From contig NZ_NWVL01000017.1 of the NCBI RefSeq assembly GCF_002382885.1, positions 1-64,000 on the forward strand: a stretch of DNA of 64,000 nt, written 5' to 3'. The DNA comes from Streptomyces sp. WZ.A104 (GTDB lineage Bacteria > Actinomycetota > Actinomycetes > Streptomycetales > Streptomycetaceae). This document shows, piece after piece, positions 8,999-17,691 of this stretch. The notes under the pieces are model-generated. The model ran no database searches and was not told where the DNA came from. It saw only the letters and a list, made by a program, of their open reading frames with translations. Numbering within the stretch: the first letter of the stretch is position 1; every line of letters begins with the position of its first letter. The position numbers and the translations under genes are program-made.

Positions 8999-9765
8999 GC
9001 GTCCGCGCCACGGCCCGGCTCCGCGCCGAGCCCGACGGACGGGGGTCCACCGTCCTGCCCGTCCTGGAGAGCGACGGGCCGCTCGCCCTGCGCCGCACCC
9101 GCTCGCCGCACCCCGCGTACGCCCGGGTCACCGTCGTCGGCGCGATGAGCGCCCCGCTGGGCGGCGACCGCCTCGCCGTCCGGGCGGAGGCCGCCGACGG
9201 CGCCCGGCTCACGGTCGACTCGGCGGCGGCCACCGTCGCACTGCCGGGGCCGCTCGCGGACGGCGAGCCCGCCACGTACACCGTGGAGCTGCACGTGGGG
9301 GAGGGGGCCGTCCTGCGCTGGCTCCCCGAACAGCTGGTCTCCGCCCACGGAAGCGACCTCCACCAGGCCACCCGGGTCGAACTCGCCGCCACCGGCCGCC
9401 TGCTGCTGCGCGAGGAGCAGGTCCTGGGCCGCCACGGCGAACCCACCGGGGCCCTCACCACCCGGCTCACCGTCCACCGCGCGGGCCGCCCCCTCCTCGA
9501 CCAGCAACTGGCCTACGGACCCGGGGCGCCCGGCGGCTGGGACGGCCCCGCCGTGCTCGGCGGCCACCGGGCCGTGGGTCAACTGCTCCTGGTCGACCCG
9601 GCGTTCGGGGAGGCGCCGCCGCCCGCACGCCTCCTCGGGCCCACCGCCGCCCTCACCCCGCTCGCCGGGCCCGCCGTCCTGGTGACCGCCGTGGCCGCCG
9701 ACGCCCGACTGCTGCGCTCCATCCTGGACGACGCGATGCACGAGCTGAAGGCCTGCCCGGAGTGA
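8995..9765 (+). CDS. ureD: Urease accessory protein UreD (UreH)
   Basis: A 256-aa beta-rich protein of the UreD family. Recognisable parts are the central [40 protein letters not shown] region (about residues 102-143) and a conserved C-terminal tail with [11 protein letters not shown]. UreD binds apo-urease directly and carries the tunnel through which nickel passes from UreG. Its placement last in the operon, overlapping ureG by ATGA, matches other streptomycete urease clusters. The protein is somewhat shorter than enterobacterial UreD (about 270), as usual in actinobacteria. The next gene is convergent, with its stop 22 bases away. Confidence 0.93.
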
Positions 9766-9787
9766 GGGAGGGCCGCCCGGGTCCCGT

Positions 9788-10840
9788 TCAGCGGCGGTCC
9801 CGGTCGTACGCCTCCAGCCAGGCGTCCTCCGCCGCGTAGTCGAAGAGACCCTCGCCGTAGTTCCTGAGCATCTTCGGGAACGCCTCCCGCCAGTCCCGAC
9901 CAGCCAGCTCACCGGCGAGCCACTCCACCGTCTCCGGCAGCGACTCGGTATATCCCGTCACCGGCCGGTACCCGAGCTCCTTCTCGGCGGCCGTCATGTC
10001 GTACACCACGGGATACGGGATGCTCCAGGGGCTGTCGCCCACGGTGCCCTCGGGCGGCGCGCCGTCGATCAGCACCGTCTCCGTCTCCCGGCCGAGCACG
10101 TCGTCGACGGCCGACGCGATCTCCGCCACCGTGGGGGCCTCGGGGTCGCCCGCGTTCAGGACCCGTGAGCCCGGTCGCCGGGCGGCCAGCCGGATCAGCT
10201 CCGCCGCGTTGGAGACATGAACCGGGTGGAAGCGGCTCTCCCCGCCGTAGGCCAGCACCCGCCGCTTCCGGCCGTCGAGCAGCCGCTTCACCAGATACAG
10301 CTCGCGAGGCGTCCGGCAGTACGGGCCGTGGATCGCGCCCGCCCGCAGCAGGGTCACCGGCAGGGCGTCGCCCGCAGCCAGCAGTTCCCGCTCCAGCAGC
10401 ACCTTCCGGGTACCGTACGAGGCGTCCCCCGGTGCCACCGTGCGCTGGGTCTCCGGCAGCGGCACCGGGTAGCGGGGGAAGCCGTCCGGCTCGGCCTGGG
10501 TGTCGAAATTGCGGCCCCGCTCGTCCTCGTACACCGCGCCGCTGGAGATCACGACCACCGAGCCGATCCGTCCGGCCAGCCCGGTCAGCTGCCGGGCATG
10601 CGCGCCGTCGAACGCCACCATGTCCACCAGCACGTCACAGCCGTCGCCCAGGGCTCTGCCGAGGGCCCCCTCCTCGTCCCGGTCGAGCGCGACCGCCCGG
10701 ACCCCGTCGTCCCACCGCCCGTCCCGGCCGCCGCCCCGCGAGGCCGCGGTGACCTCCCAGCCGTCCGCGGTCAGCGCCCGCACCGCGGCCCGCCCGATCT
10801 GCCCCGTCGCTCCCAGCACCCATGCGTGTCCCTGGCTCAT
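9788..10840 (-). CDS. NAD-dependent epimerase/dehydratase (extended SDR)
   Basis: A 350-aa protein with an N-terminal Rossmann motif WVLGATGQIGRAAVRAL (residues 7-23), the DMVAFDGA region, the catalytic-type SYGTRKVLLERELL (YxxxK) and a variable C-terminal substrate domain. Extended SDRs of this kind act on nucleotide sugars or related alcohols and ketones; no sugar-biosynthesis genes are adjacent, so the substrate is unknown. The frame continues far upstream through the neighbouring gene, but ATG 10840 is where the Rossmann fold begins. It is convergent with ureD and follows the acyltransferase gene on the same strand by 65 bases. Confidence 0.85.
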   Translation of the reverse strand: MSQGHAWVLGATGQIGRAAVRALTADGWEVTAASRGGGRDGRWDDGVRAVALDRDEEGALGRALGDGCDVLVDMVAFDGAHARQLTGLAGRIGSVVVISSGAVYEDERGRNFDTQAEPDGFPRYPVPLPETQRTVAPGDASYGTRKVLLERELLAAGDALPVTLLRAGAIHGPYCRTPRELYLVKRLLDGRKRRVLAYGGESRFHPVHVSNAAELIRLAARRPGSRVLNAGDPEAPTVAEIASAVDDVLGRETETVLIDGAPPEGTVGDSPWSIPYPVVYDMTAAEKELGYRPVTGYTESLPETVEWLAGELAGRDWREAFPKMLRNYGEGLFDYAAEDAWLEAYDRDRR

Positions 10841-10905
10841 GCGCCCGACGCTAAGGGAGCGGGCCCCGTCCGGGCCAGAGCGCTCCGCTGACGGCGAATC
10901 CGCCG

Positions 10906-11622
10906 TCAGCGTCGCAGTCCGGGGAACTTCCGCGACGGCTCGGCCGCCTGCTCGGCCGCCTTCACCTTCGCCGCGTACTGGTCGACGTACTCCTGGCCCG
11001 ACAGTTCGAGGATCGCGTACATGATCTCGTCCGTGACTGCCCGGATCGCGGCCTTCTGGTTCTCCATGCCCGCGTAGCGGGAGAAGTCCAGCGGTTCGCC
11101 GAAGCGGATCGCGACCCGCTTGATCTTCGGCACGAGTCGGCCGGGCGGCTGGATCTCGAAGGTGCCCACCATGGCGCAGGGGATCACCGGCACCCCCGCC
11201 GTGATCGCCATCACCGCCACGCCGACCTTGCCCTTGTAGAGCCGCCCGTCGTGCGAGCGGGTGCCTTCCGGGTAGATCCCCAGCAGCTCGCCCCTGTCCA
11301 GCACCCCGAGCCCCTCGCGGATGGCGGCCTGCCCCGCGTCCTTCCCGGACCGGTCCACCGGGATCTGGCCCGCGCTGCGGAAGAACGCGGCGGTCAGCCG
11401 CCCCTTGAGCCCCGGGCCCGTGAAGTACTCGGCCTTCGCCAGGAAGGTGATGCGGCGCTTGATGATGGCGGGCATGAGGAAGTGGTCGGAGAAGGAGAGG
11501 TGGTTGCCCGCGACGATCGCCGCGCCCTCCTCCGGAATGTTCCCCAGGCCCTCGATGCGAGGCCGGAAAAGCAGCCGCAGGACCGGCCCCAGCACGACAT
11601 ATTTGAGGATGTAGTAGAACAC
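10906..11622 (-). CDS. 1-acyl-sn-glycerol-3-phosphate acyltransferase (PlsC family)
   Basis: A 238-aa protein. The acyltransferase HX4D motif is GNHLSFSDHF (residues about 39-48), and the second motif LLGIYPEGTRSHDGRLYKGKVG (about 112-133) contains the phosphate-binding EGTR. A short hydrophobic N terminus (FYYILKYVVLGPVLRLLF) anchors it to the membrane. PlsC-type enzymes acylate lysophosphatidic acid in phospholipid synthesis; several paralogues are usual in Streptomyces, some of which act in glycolipid or TAG pathways. The GTG start is supported by GAGGTGG upstream. It is followed on the same strand by the epimerase gene. Confidence 0.92.
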   Translation of the reverse strand: MFYYILKYVVLGPVLRLLFRPRIEGLGNIPEEGAAIVAGNHLSFSDHFLMPAIIKRRITFLAKAEYFTGPGLKGRLTAAFFRSAGQIPVDRSGKDAGQAAIREGLGVLDRGELLGIYPEGTRSHDGRLYKGKVGVAVMAITAGVPVIPCAMVGTFEIQPPGRLVPKIKRVAIRFGEPLDFSRYAGMENQKAAIRAVTDEIMYAILELSGQEYVDQYAAKVKAAEQAAEPSRKFPGLRR

Positions 11623-11698
11623 CTTGTGCGTCCACCTCGCTCTGCCGGGCCGGCGTCAGGGCTGCGTAGGGGCCCCGGCGCCCGCCCGCAGCGCACGG

Positions 11699-11857
11699 TC
11701 AGATGTCCTGGGTGGCCAGCATGCCGAGGGTGCACAGACCCAGCACCACCCAGCCGAACCACAGCCAGCCACTGCTTCCCAGCGCCACCGTGTACGCGGT
11801 CACCGTGACCAGCGCCCCGACGGTCATGTATCCCATGGTTTTCGTCGATCCGGACAT
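11699..11857 (-). CDS. Small two-helix membrane protein, 52 aa
   Basis: A short frame with a good ribosome-binding site (GAGGAG about 9 bases upstream of ATG 11857). It reads MSGSTKTMGYMTVGALVTVT at the start, then a second hydrophobic stretch SSGWLWFGWVVLGLCTLGML, ending ATQDI. Two membrane helices (about residues 10-26 and 29-47) with very short loops suggest a small inner-membrane protein. It lies between ctaG and the acyltransferase on the same strand, with 66 bases to the former. The position next to ctaG hints at a respiratory or membrane-assembly link, but the function is unknown. GC3 is high, as for neighbouring genes. Confidence 0.72.
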   Translation of the reverse strand: MSGSTKTMGYMTVGALVTVTAYTVALGSSGWLWFGWVVLGLCTLGMLATQDI

Positions 11858-11923
11858 GCGCGCACGCTCCTCGTCGGCCGCGCGGCCGTTGTCCCCATGG
11901 TCACCCCGGATGCGTCCCGGGCG

Positions 11924-12874
11924 CTACCGTCCGCGGGCCTGCAATGACGCCAGATAGGCGTTGTACGCCTCCAGCTCCTGGTCGCCGTCGCGGTCGGCGG
12001 CCCGGTCCGAGCGCCGGGCGGCGCGCTGCTCGGAGTGGTACCACTGGTAGACGAGCGCGATCAGGACCAGCACGGACGGGATCTCGCTGAACGCCCAGGC
12101 GATGCCGCCCGCCCAGTTCTGGTCGCTCAGGGCGTCGATGCCCAGCGAGGCGGGCGGATTCTCGTACGTCTTCACCATCGGCGTCGTCGCCATCATCAGC
12201 GCGATCCCGAAGAACGCGTGGAACGGCATCCCGGCGAACAGTTCCAGCATCCGCATCACATAGCCGGGGCGGTGCGGGCCCGGGTCGACGCCCATGATCG
12301 GCCAGAAGAAGACCAGGCCGACGGCGAGGAAGTGCACCATCATCCCGATGTGGCCGGGCTTGGAACCCATCAGGAAGTCGAAGATCGGCGTGAAGTACAG
12401 CGCGTAGAGGCTGGCGATGAAGATGGGGATCGTGAACGCGGGATGCGTGACGATCTTGATGTAGCGGCTGTGCAGCAGCTTCAGGAGCAGTTCGCGCGGC
12501 CCGGTCCGCCCCCGGCCCGCCGGCGGCAGTGCCCGCAGAGCCAGCGTCACCGGAGCGCCCAGGAGCAGCAGGATCGGCGACAGCATGCTGATCACCATGT
12601 GCTGCACCATGTGCACGCTGAACATGACCATGCCGTAGTCGTTGAGCTTGGTGCACATCACCAGCGCGATGCTCAGCACGCCCACGACGAAGAACACGAT
12701 CCGGCTCACCGGCCAGCCGTCCCCGCGCCGACGCAGCCGCACCACGCCGTACCCGTACAGGGCGAGGGCGAGGAGGCAGCCGGTCAGGAAGAACGGTTCC
12801 AGGGAGAGCTCCAGCCCCCGTCCCAGCGTGAACGGCGGCAGATCCATGTTCATGCCGTGCCCGCTGTGATCCAT
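11924..12874 (-). CDS. ctaG: Cytochrome c oxidase assembly protein CtaG (caa3 type)
   Basis: A 316-aa polytopic membrane protein of the CtaG_Cox11/caa3_CtaG family (the Bacillus CtaG type, not mitochondrial Cox11). About seven hydrophobic helices are visible. Conserved His-containing helices include FSVHMVQHMVISMLSPILLLLGAPVTL and HIGMMVHFLAVGLVFFWPIMGVDP and MPFHAFFGIALMM. The N terminus MDHSGHGMNMD is His/Met-rich, a likely copper-binding tail. The family delivers copper to the CuA/CuB centres of cytochrome c oxidase. The C terminus is charged and probably cytoplasmic. It has its own transcription unit, since a strong terminator separates it from the upstream pfkA. Confidence 0.92.
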   Translation of the reverse strand: MDHSGHGMNMDLPPFTLGRGLELSLEPFFLTGCLLALALYGYGVVRLRRRGDGWPVSRIVFFVVGVLSIALVMCTKLNDYGMVMFSVHMVQHMVISMLSPILLLLGAPVTLALRALPPAGRGRTGPRELLLKLLHSRYIKIVTHPAFTIPIFIASLYALYFTPIFDFLMGSKPGHIGMMVHFLAVGLVFFWPIMGVDPGPHRPGYVMRMLELFAGMPFHAFFGIALMMATTPMVKTYENPPASLGIDALSDQNWAGGIAWAFSEIPSVLVLIALVYQWYHSEQRAARRSDRAADRDGDQELEAYNAYLASLQARGR

Positions 12875-12932
12875 CTGTTCACTCCCGATGGGGACACATC
12901 CCCGTTTCGTGCCGGTTGTCCGGTACAGCGTA

Positions 12933-12970
12933 GAACTGCCCCCGGCCGCGGTTGCGGCCGGGGGCAGTTC
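12933..12970 (-). terminator. Strong hairpin terminator after pfkA
   Basis: Perfect 17-bp arms GAACTGCCCCCGGCCGC (12933-12949) and its complement (12954-12970) around a GGTT loop, 15 bases beyond the pfkA stop. It is a typical streptomycete terminator without a long U run. Confidence 0.85.
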
Positions 12971-12985
12971 TCGGAGAGCGGGTGG

Positions 12986-14011
12986 CTACAGGACGCACTC
13001 CGCCTCGGCGTACCGCTCGGCGGGGACCGTCTTGAGCGTCTGTACCGCTTCGGCCAGCGGGACCATGGTGATGTCGGTGCCGCGCAGCGCGGTCAGCATC
13101 CCGAACTCGCCCCGGTGCGCCGCCTCCACCGCGTGCCAGCCGAACCGGGTCGCCAGGACCCGGTCGTACGCGGTGGGGGTGCCGCCGCGCTGGACGTGGC
13201 CGAGGATGACCGGGCGGGCCTCCTTGCCGAGCCGCTGCTCCAGCTCCCCGGCGAGCTGGGTGGCCACCCCGGCGAACCGCTCGTGGCCGTAGATGTCCTT
13301 GGTGCCCTGCTCGAACTGCATGGAGCCCGCACGCGGCTTGGCGCCCTCGGCGACCACCACGATGGCGAACTTCTTGCCCGCCGAGAAGCGTTTGCCGACC
13401 AGCTCGGTCAGCTCGTCGATGTCGAAGGGGCGCTCGGGCACCACGATGGCGTGGGCACCGGCGGCCATCCCGGAGTGCAGGGCGATCCAGCCGGTGTGCC
13501 GGCCCATGACCTCGACGATCAGCACCCGCTGGTGCGACTCGGCCGTGGTCTTCAGCCGGTCCAGCGCCTCGGTGGCGACACCGACGGCGGTGTCGAAGCC
13601 GAAGGTGACGTCGGTGGAGGCGATGTCGTTGTCGATGGTCTTGGGGACCCCGACGATGGGCAGCCCGGCCTCGGAGAGCAGGTTGGCGGCCTTGAGGGTG
13701 CCTTCGCCGCCGATCGGGATGATCGCGTCCAGGCCGAGGTCCGCGACATGGCCGCGGGCCCGCTCCACCCCGTCGCGCAGATGCGCGGGCTGGACGCGGG
13801 AGGAACCGAGGATCGTGCCGCCGCGGGCCAGGATCCCGCCCACCGCGTCGAGGTCGAGCTTGCGGTAGTCGGCCTCCAGCAGGCCCTTCCAGCCGTCGTG
13901 GAAGCCGATGACCTCGTCGCCGTGGTCCACCACCGCGCGGTGCACGACGGAACGGATGACGGCGTTGAGGCCGGGGCAGTCGCCGCCGGAGGTGAGTACG
14001 CCAATGCGCAT
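12986..14011 (-). CDS. pfkA: ATP-dependent 6-phosphofructokinase
   Basis: A 341-aa group-III (actinobacterial) PFK. MRIGVLTSGGDCPGLNAVIRSVV is the nucleotide-binding start; IIPIGGEGTLKAA carries Gly in the position that distinguishes ATP- from PPi-dependent enzymes; GVPKTIDNDIASTDVTFGFDTA contains the catalytic TIDND; and VEVMGRHTGWIA binds sugar phosphate. It commits fructose-6-phosphate to glycolysis. Streptomyces species typically carry several paralogues of this type. It is transcribed alone: the upstream gene gatD is 142 bases away and a strong terminator follows. The ATG at 14011 starts directly with the conserved motif. Confidence 0.95.
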   Translation of the reverse strand: MRIGVLTSGGDCPGLNAVIRSVVHRAVVDHGDEVIGFHDGWKGLLEADYRKLDLDAVGGILARGGTILGSSRVQPAHLRDGVERARGHVADLGLDAIIPIGGEGTLKAANLLSEAGLPIVGVPKTIDNDIASTDVTFGFDTAVGVATEALDRLKTTAESHQRVLIVEVMGRHTGWIALHSGMAAGAHAIVVPERPFDIDELTELVGKRFSAGKKFAIVVVAEGAKPRAGSMQFEQGTKDIYGHERFAGVATQLAGELEQRLGKEARPVILGHVQRGGTPTAYDRVLATRFGWHAVEAAHRGEFGMLTALRGTDITMVPLAEAVQTLKTVPAERYAEAECVL

Positions 14012-14153
14012 GGCCCGAAAACCTTTGCAACGTGGGTCGACGACCGGACCACGTCGTCCGGTTGGATCCCCGCCACCCTACCGGCGCGGGGTGGCGGGAC
14101 CGAACCGGACGTCCGCCTGCTGGACTCCGCTCAACCGAGCGGAAAACGCCTCA

Positions 14154-14882
14154 TCAGGCGGGCTGTGTCGCGGCGGCGATCCGCTCGGCGCGCAGCGCCT
14201 CGTACCACCGGTCGTCCGTGGGCGGCAGCGCGTTCACGTCGAGGGCGAGCTTCAGCAGGTGATCGGCGATCTGCGGGTTGCGGGCCAGCACGGGACCGTG
14301 CATGTACGTTCCGAAGACGGTGTCGTTGTAAGCGCCCTCCGTGCCGTCCCCGGTGCCGTTGCCCCGGCCGAACCGCACCCGGGCGAACGGCCGTGCCGTC
14401 GGGCCGAGATGGGTGACGCCCTGGTGGTTCTCGAACCCGGTCAGCGGCTCCAGGCCGAGCTGTGGGTCGATGTCCGCCAGCACGTCGCCGACACACCGCG
14501 CACCCTCGCCGCGGGTCGAGACCACGTCGAGCAGACCGAGGCCCGGCTCGCGCTCACCGAGGTCGTTGATGAACTCGTGCCCGAGGATCTGGTAGCCCGC
14601 GCAGACCGAGAAGATGATCGCGCCGTTGGCCGCGGCCCGGCTCAGCCCGCCGTCGCGGCGCAGCCGCTCGGCCGCGAGGCGCTGCGGCCGGTCCTCACCG
14701 CCGCCGATCAGGTAGACGTCGCCGGACGTCGGCACCGGCTGGTCGCTGCGCACGTCCACGCGCTGCACGTCCAGGCCGCGCTGCCGGGCCCGCCGCTCCA
14801 CGACCAGGGCGTTGCCCTGGTCGCCGTAGGTGCTGAGGAGGTCGGGGTAGACCCAGACCAGACGCAGACCGTTGTTGCTCAT
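14154..14882 (-). CDS. gatD: Lipid II isoglutaminyl synthase, glutaminase subunit GatD
   Basis: A 242-aa class I glutamine amidotransferase. The nucleophile is Cys94 in FSVCAGYQILGHEF, and the His partner is His195 in GTYMHGPVLARNP, the same spacing and numbering as in staphylococcal GatD. GatD releases ammonia from glutamine for MurT, which amidates the D-glutamate of lipid II to D-isoglutamine, a modification needed for efficient peptidoglycan crosslinking. It lies 34 bases downstream of murT on the same strand. ATG 14882 follows GGAGAGGACGA. Annotation pipelines often call such proteins CobB/CobQ-like, but the MurT neighbour fixes the role. Confidence 0.94.
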   Translation of the reverse strand: MSNNGLRLVWVYPDLLSTYGDQGNALVVERRARQRGLDVQRVDVRSDQPVPTSGDVYLIGGGEDRPQRLAAERLRRDGGLSRAAANGAIIFSVCAGYQILGHEFINDLGEREPGLGLLDVVSTRGEGARCVGDVLADIDPQLGLEPLTGFENHQGVTHLGPTARPFARVRFGRGNGTGDGTEGAYNDTVFGTYMHGPVLARNPQIADHLLKLALDVNALPPTDDRWYEALRAERIAAATQPA

Positions 14883-14916
14883 GCTTCGTCCTCTCCGGAG
14901 GTGGCCGGGGCCGGGG

Positions 14917-16155
14917 TCAGTTGCCGACATGGCGGCGCAGATCCTGGAAGGCGGTGTAGTTGGCGATGACCTCGATACGTCCGGGCGGGGCGTGCTGCAC
15001 GGCCTCGTCGAGGTTCTCGCAGACCCGGAAGTCGAGACCGGCGACTTCCAGGCGGACCGCGAGGTCCAGCTTGCGGTCGCCGAGCACGAAGATCGGGTGA
15101 CCGGCCAGCTGGGTGTAGTCCACGTCCCACAGCCAGGAGGTGTCCGTGCCGTCCGCGCCACGGGCGTTCACCGAGAGGATCACCGGTGTCGGCGGCGGGT
15201 CGATCAGCGAGAACGTCTCCAGCCAGCCCGCCGGGTTCTTCGCCAGCAGCAGGCGCAGCTCACGGTTCTGGAAGGTGACGACGTCGTACCGTCCGGCGAC
15301 CGCCTGCACCTGGTACATCCGCTCCAGGGCGACCTGCGGCGGCACCCCGAAGACTGCGGCGACGGCGGCCGAACTTGCGGCGTTCGCCTTGTTGGCGCGG
15401 CCGGGCAGCTGGAGGTGGATCGGCCAGGCCGAACCGTGCGGGTCCAGGACGTAGTCGCCGTTGAGCGCCCAGCTCGGGGCGGGGCGCCGGAAGCCGCACT
15501 GCCCGCAGAACCAGTCGTCGCCGGGGCGCTGCATCACACCGCCGCAGGACGGGCAGGACCAGGCGTCGTCCTTCCACGCCTGACCGGCCGCCACCCACAC
15601 CACGTTGGCCGAGGAGGAAGCCGCCCAGACGACCAGCGGGTCGTCCGCGTTCGCGATGATCACGGCCTTCGAGCCGGACAGGCCCTCGCGCCAGTGCTCG
15701 GCCATCATCCGGGTCTCGGCCGCGCGGTCCAGCTGGTCGCGCGAGAGGTTGAGCAGGGCGATCGCCTTGGGGGTGGTGTCGCGCGCGACACCGGCCAGAT
15801 ACTTCTCGTCGACCTCGATCACGCCGAACTTCGCGTCCGAGCCGCCGGCCAGCGCGGAGGTGATGCCCGCGGGCATGTTCGCGCCGAGCGCGTTCGAGAC
15901 GACGGGCCCCGCGGCCCGCAGCGCCTCGGCGATCAGTCGGGTGGTGGTCGTCTTGCCGTTCGTCGCCGACACGAGGATCACGTCCAGGTGCTGCGCCAGC
16001 CGCCCCAGCAGGTCGGGGTCGAGTTTGAGCGCCACCCGGCCGCCGATCACCGATCCGCTGCCCCGCCCCGCGGCGCGTGACACCGCCGCCGCGGCCTTGC
16101 CCGCCGTCACGGCCAGCTTGGCCCGCGGCGACAACGGCTCCGTGTTGCCTGCCAT
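14917..16155 (-). CDS. murT: Lipid II isoglutaminyl synthase, Mur ligase subunit MurT
   Basis: A 412-aa Mur-ligase-like ATPase. The P-loop ATNGKTTTT spans residues 64-72. A four-cysteine zinc-ribbon insert (Cys201, Cys204, Cys217, Cys220) is the MurT hallmark absent from other Mur ligases. The C-terminal DUF1727 domain ends with IANYTAFQDLRRHVG. It activates the D-Glu carboxylate of lipid II as acyl phosphate and receives ammonia from GatD. I chose ATG 16155 over the frame's first ATG at 16176 because GGAGG lies 11-15 bases upstream. It diverges from def, 113 bases away, and heads a murT-gatD operon. Confidence 0.95.
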   Translation of the reverse strand: MAGNTEPLSPRAKLAVTAGKAAAAVSRAAGRGSGSVIGGRVALKLDPDLLGRLAQHLDVILVSATNGKTTTTRLIAEALRAAGPVVSNALGANMPAGITSALAGGSDAKFGVIEVDEKYLAGVARDTTPKAIALLNLSRDQLDRAAETRMMAEHWREGLSGSKAVIIANADDPLVVWAASSSANVVWVAAGQAWKDDAWSCPSCGGVMQRPGDDWFCGQCGFRRPAPSWALNGDYVLDPHGSAWPIHLQLPGRANKANAASSAAVAAVFGVPPQVALERMYQVQAVAGRYDVVTFQNRELRLLLAKNPAGWLETFSLIDPPPTPVILSVNARGADGTDTSWLWDVDYTQLAGHPIFVLGDRKLDLAVRLEVAGLDFRVCENLDEAVQHAPPGRIEVIANYTAFQDLRRHVGN

Positions 16156-16268
16156 CGTCCTAGATCCTCCTTGCATCGGTCCGCGCCCAGCCTATCGATG
16201 TCCGGCGCGGCGACCGCACCGCGGCACCACGGGAACTCCCGGGCCCGGCGGAACGTACGCTTGCCGCC

Positions 16269-16814
16269 ATGCGAAACCGCCCGATCCCCGGCAGCTCCGG
16301 TCTCGTCCGAGAGATGAGTCTGCTCGGCGACCCGTTGCTCCACCGGCCCTGCGAGGACGTCACGGAGTTCGGTCCGTCGCTCGCGAAGCTGGTCGAGGAC
16401 ATGTTCGCCACGATGTACGCCGCACAGGGTGTCGGGCTCGCCGCCAACCAGATCGGCGTCCCGCTCAGAGTGTTCGTCTACGACTGCCCGGACGACGACG
16501 ATGTCCGCCATCTGGGACATGTGGTCAATCCCGAACTGGTCGAGGCGGACGGACTCACCGTACGCGGACCGGAGGGCTGTCTGTCACTTCCGGGGCTGGA
16601 AGCGGGCACGGAACGCTTCGACCACGCGGTCGTGGAGGGCCTGACGATGACGGGCGAGCCGGTGCGGATCGCGGGCACGGGGTGGTTCGCCCGGTGCCTC
16701 CAGCACGAGTGCGACCACCTGGAGGGCACTGTCTACACGGACCGGCTGACCGGGCTGCGGCGGACCCGGGCGCTGCGCGCGGCACGGCGTGCGCCCTGGG
16801 CCCGTAACGGCTGA
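16269..16814 (+). CDS. def: Peptide deformylase
   Basis: A 181-aa protein with all three PDF motifs: GVGLAANQIG (residues 54-63), EGCLSLPG (102-109, metal ligand Cys104) and QHECDHLEG (145-153, ligands His146 and His150, catalytic Glu147). It removes the N-formyl group from nascent proteins. Streptomyces genomes carry several paralogues; this one is a type I/III-like short form. It stands alone between divergent murT and convergent tetR. The upstream region contains no evident operator. Motif completeness indicates an active enzyme. Confidence 0.95.
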   Translation: MRNRPIPGSSGLVREMSLLGDPLLHRPCEDVTEFGPSLAKLVEDMFATMYAAQGVGLAANQIGVPLRVFVYDCPDDDDVRHLGHVVNPELVEADGLTVRGPEGCLSLPGLEAGTERFDHAVVEGLTMTGEPVRIAGTGWFARCLQHECDHLEGTVYTDRLTGLRRTRALRAARRAPWARNG

Positions 16815-16825
16815 GCCGCCGTCTC

Positions 16826-17509
16826 TCAGAACCCCGGGCCGCCCGGGATGTCGCGGTCGCCCACCTCCGCGAGCCGCCCCCACAGCAGGTCGGCGAGGCT
16901 GTGCACCAGCCGCTCGCGGGAGCAGGGCCGGTCGGCGAGCCACCAGTCGCCCGCCGCGTGCATCATGCCCACGATGCCGTGACCCCAGATGCGTGCCATC
17001 TGCTCGCTGTCGGGCCCGAGGTCCACCCGCTCGACGATCACCTGGCCCAGCTCCTCGCCGAGGCGGCGCAGCAGCGGGGCGGAGTGGCGGCCGACGTCGA
17101 AGCCCTGCTCGGGCGAGGGGCCGGTGTCGACGGAGGCGGTTGCGTCGACGGCGTTCTCGGAGGGGTGCATCAGGAAGCGGTAGACCTGGGGGCGGGCCTC
17201 GATCGCGGCGAGATAGGTGTCGAGCGTGGACTCCACCCGTGCGCGGCGCTCCGAGGGGGCGTCCAGGGCCGCCCGCAGGGCGCTGAGGAGCGCGTCGGTG
17301 TGGCGCTTGGCCAGCGCGCGGTAGAGCCCGCCCTTGTCCCCGAAGTGGCGGTAGAGGATCGGTTTGGTGATCCCGGCCTCGGCGGCGATCGCGTTCATCG
17401 AGGCCTGCGGGCCGTCCCTGAGCACCACCCGGTCCGCGGCTTCGAGCAACTCGCGGCGTCGGCGCTCCGCCGCGGTCCGCTGTCGCTCCGCGCCTCGTGC
17501 GGTCTCCAT
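16826..17509 (-). CDS. TetR-family transcriptional regulator
   Basis: A 227-aa protein. The TetR HTH is plain: RRRELLEAADRVVLRDGPQASMNAIAAEAGITKPILYRHFGDKGGLYRALAKRH in outline (residues about 17-69). The C-terminal ligand domain contains GHGIVGMMHAAGDWWL, common in actinobacterial regulators of lipid metabolism. It diverges from an acyl-CoA dehydrogenase gene 182 bases away, and the intergenic region holds two related palindromes. A role as fatty-acyl or acyl-CoA responsive repressor of that gene and itself is a reasonable inference. Its 3' end is 11 bases from the convergent def stop. Confidence 0.9.
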   Translation of the reverse strand: METARGAERQRTAAERRRRELLEAADRVVLRDGPQASMNAIAAEAGITKPILYRHFGDKGGLYRALAKRHTDALLSALRAALDAPSERRARVESTLDTYLAAIEARPQVYRFLMHPSENAVDATASVDTGPSPEQGFDVGRHSAPLLRRLGEELGQVIVERVDLGPDSEQMARIWGHGIVGMMHAAGDWWLADRPCSRERLVHSLADLLWGRLAEVGDRDIPGGPGF

Positions 17510-17621
17510 GTCGTCTCTCCCACCCCTGCCGCGCGGTGCCGTCGCACCGCTCCTGCACGCCTGCGCAACGTAACACTCCGCCGCGTGGGCAGTTGATCGG
17601 CACTGGAGCGTTGACAGTTGC

Positions 17622-17658
17622 TACTTGCCAGTAACACACTGGGGTTACCGCAAGTAAC
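17622..17658. promoter_or_regulatory. Paired palindromes, probable TetR operator
   Basis: Two sites: TACT-TGCC-AGTA followed by AC (17622-17635) and GTTAC-CGCAA-GTAAC (17644-17658, perfect 5-bp arms). In opposite orientation both share the core TACTTGC, then GTAAC at the far end, so they look like two copies of one recognition sequence. They lie 34-70 bases upstream of the dehydrogenase start, between the two divergent genes. Confidence 0.65.
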
Positions 17659-17691
17659 GCACGCTTTTGCCGCAGTGCCTGGAGGGGAAAC

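Noticed and set aside
12035..14416. Very long open frame (793 codons) on the plus strand
   Set aside because: It is antisense to ctaG, pfkA and gatD, which all have clear homology. The composition is the Arg/His/Asp/Gln-rich pattern produced by high-GC third positions.
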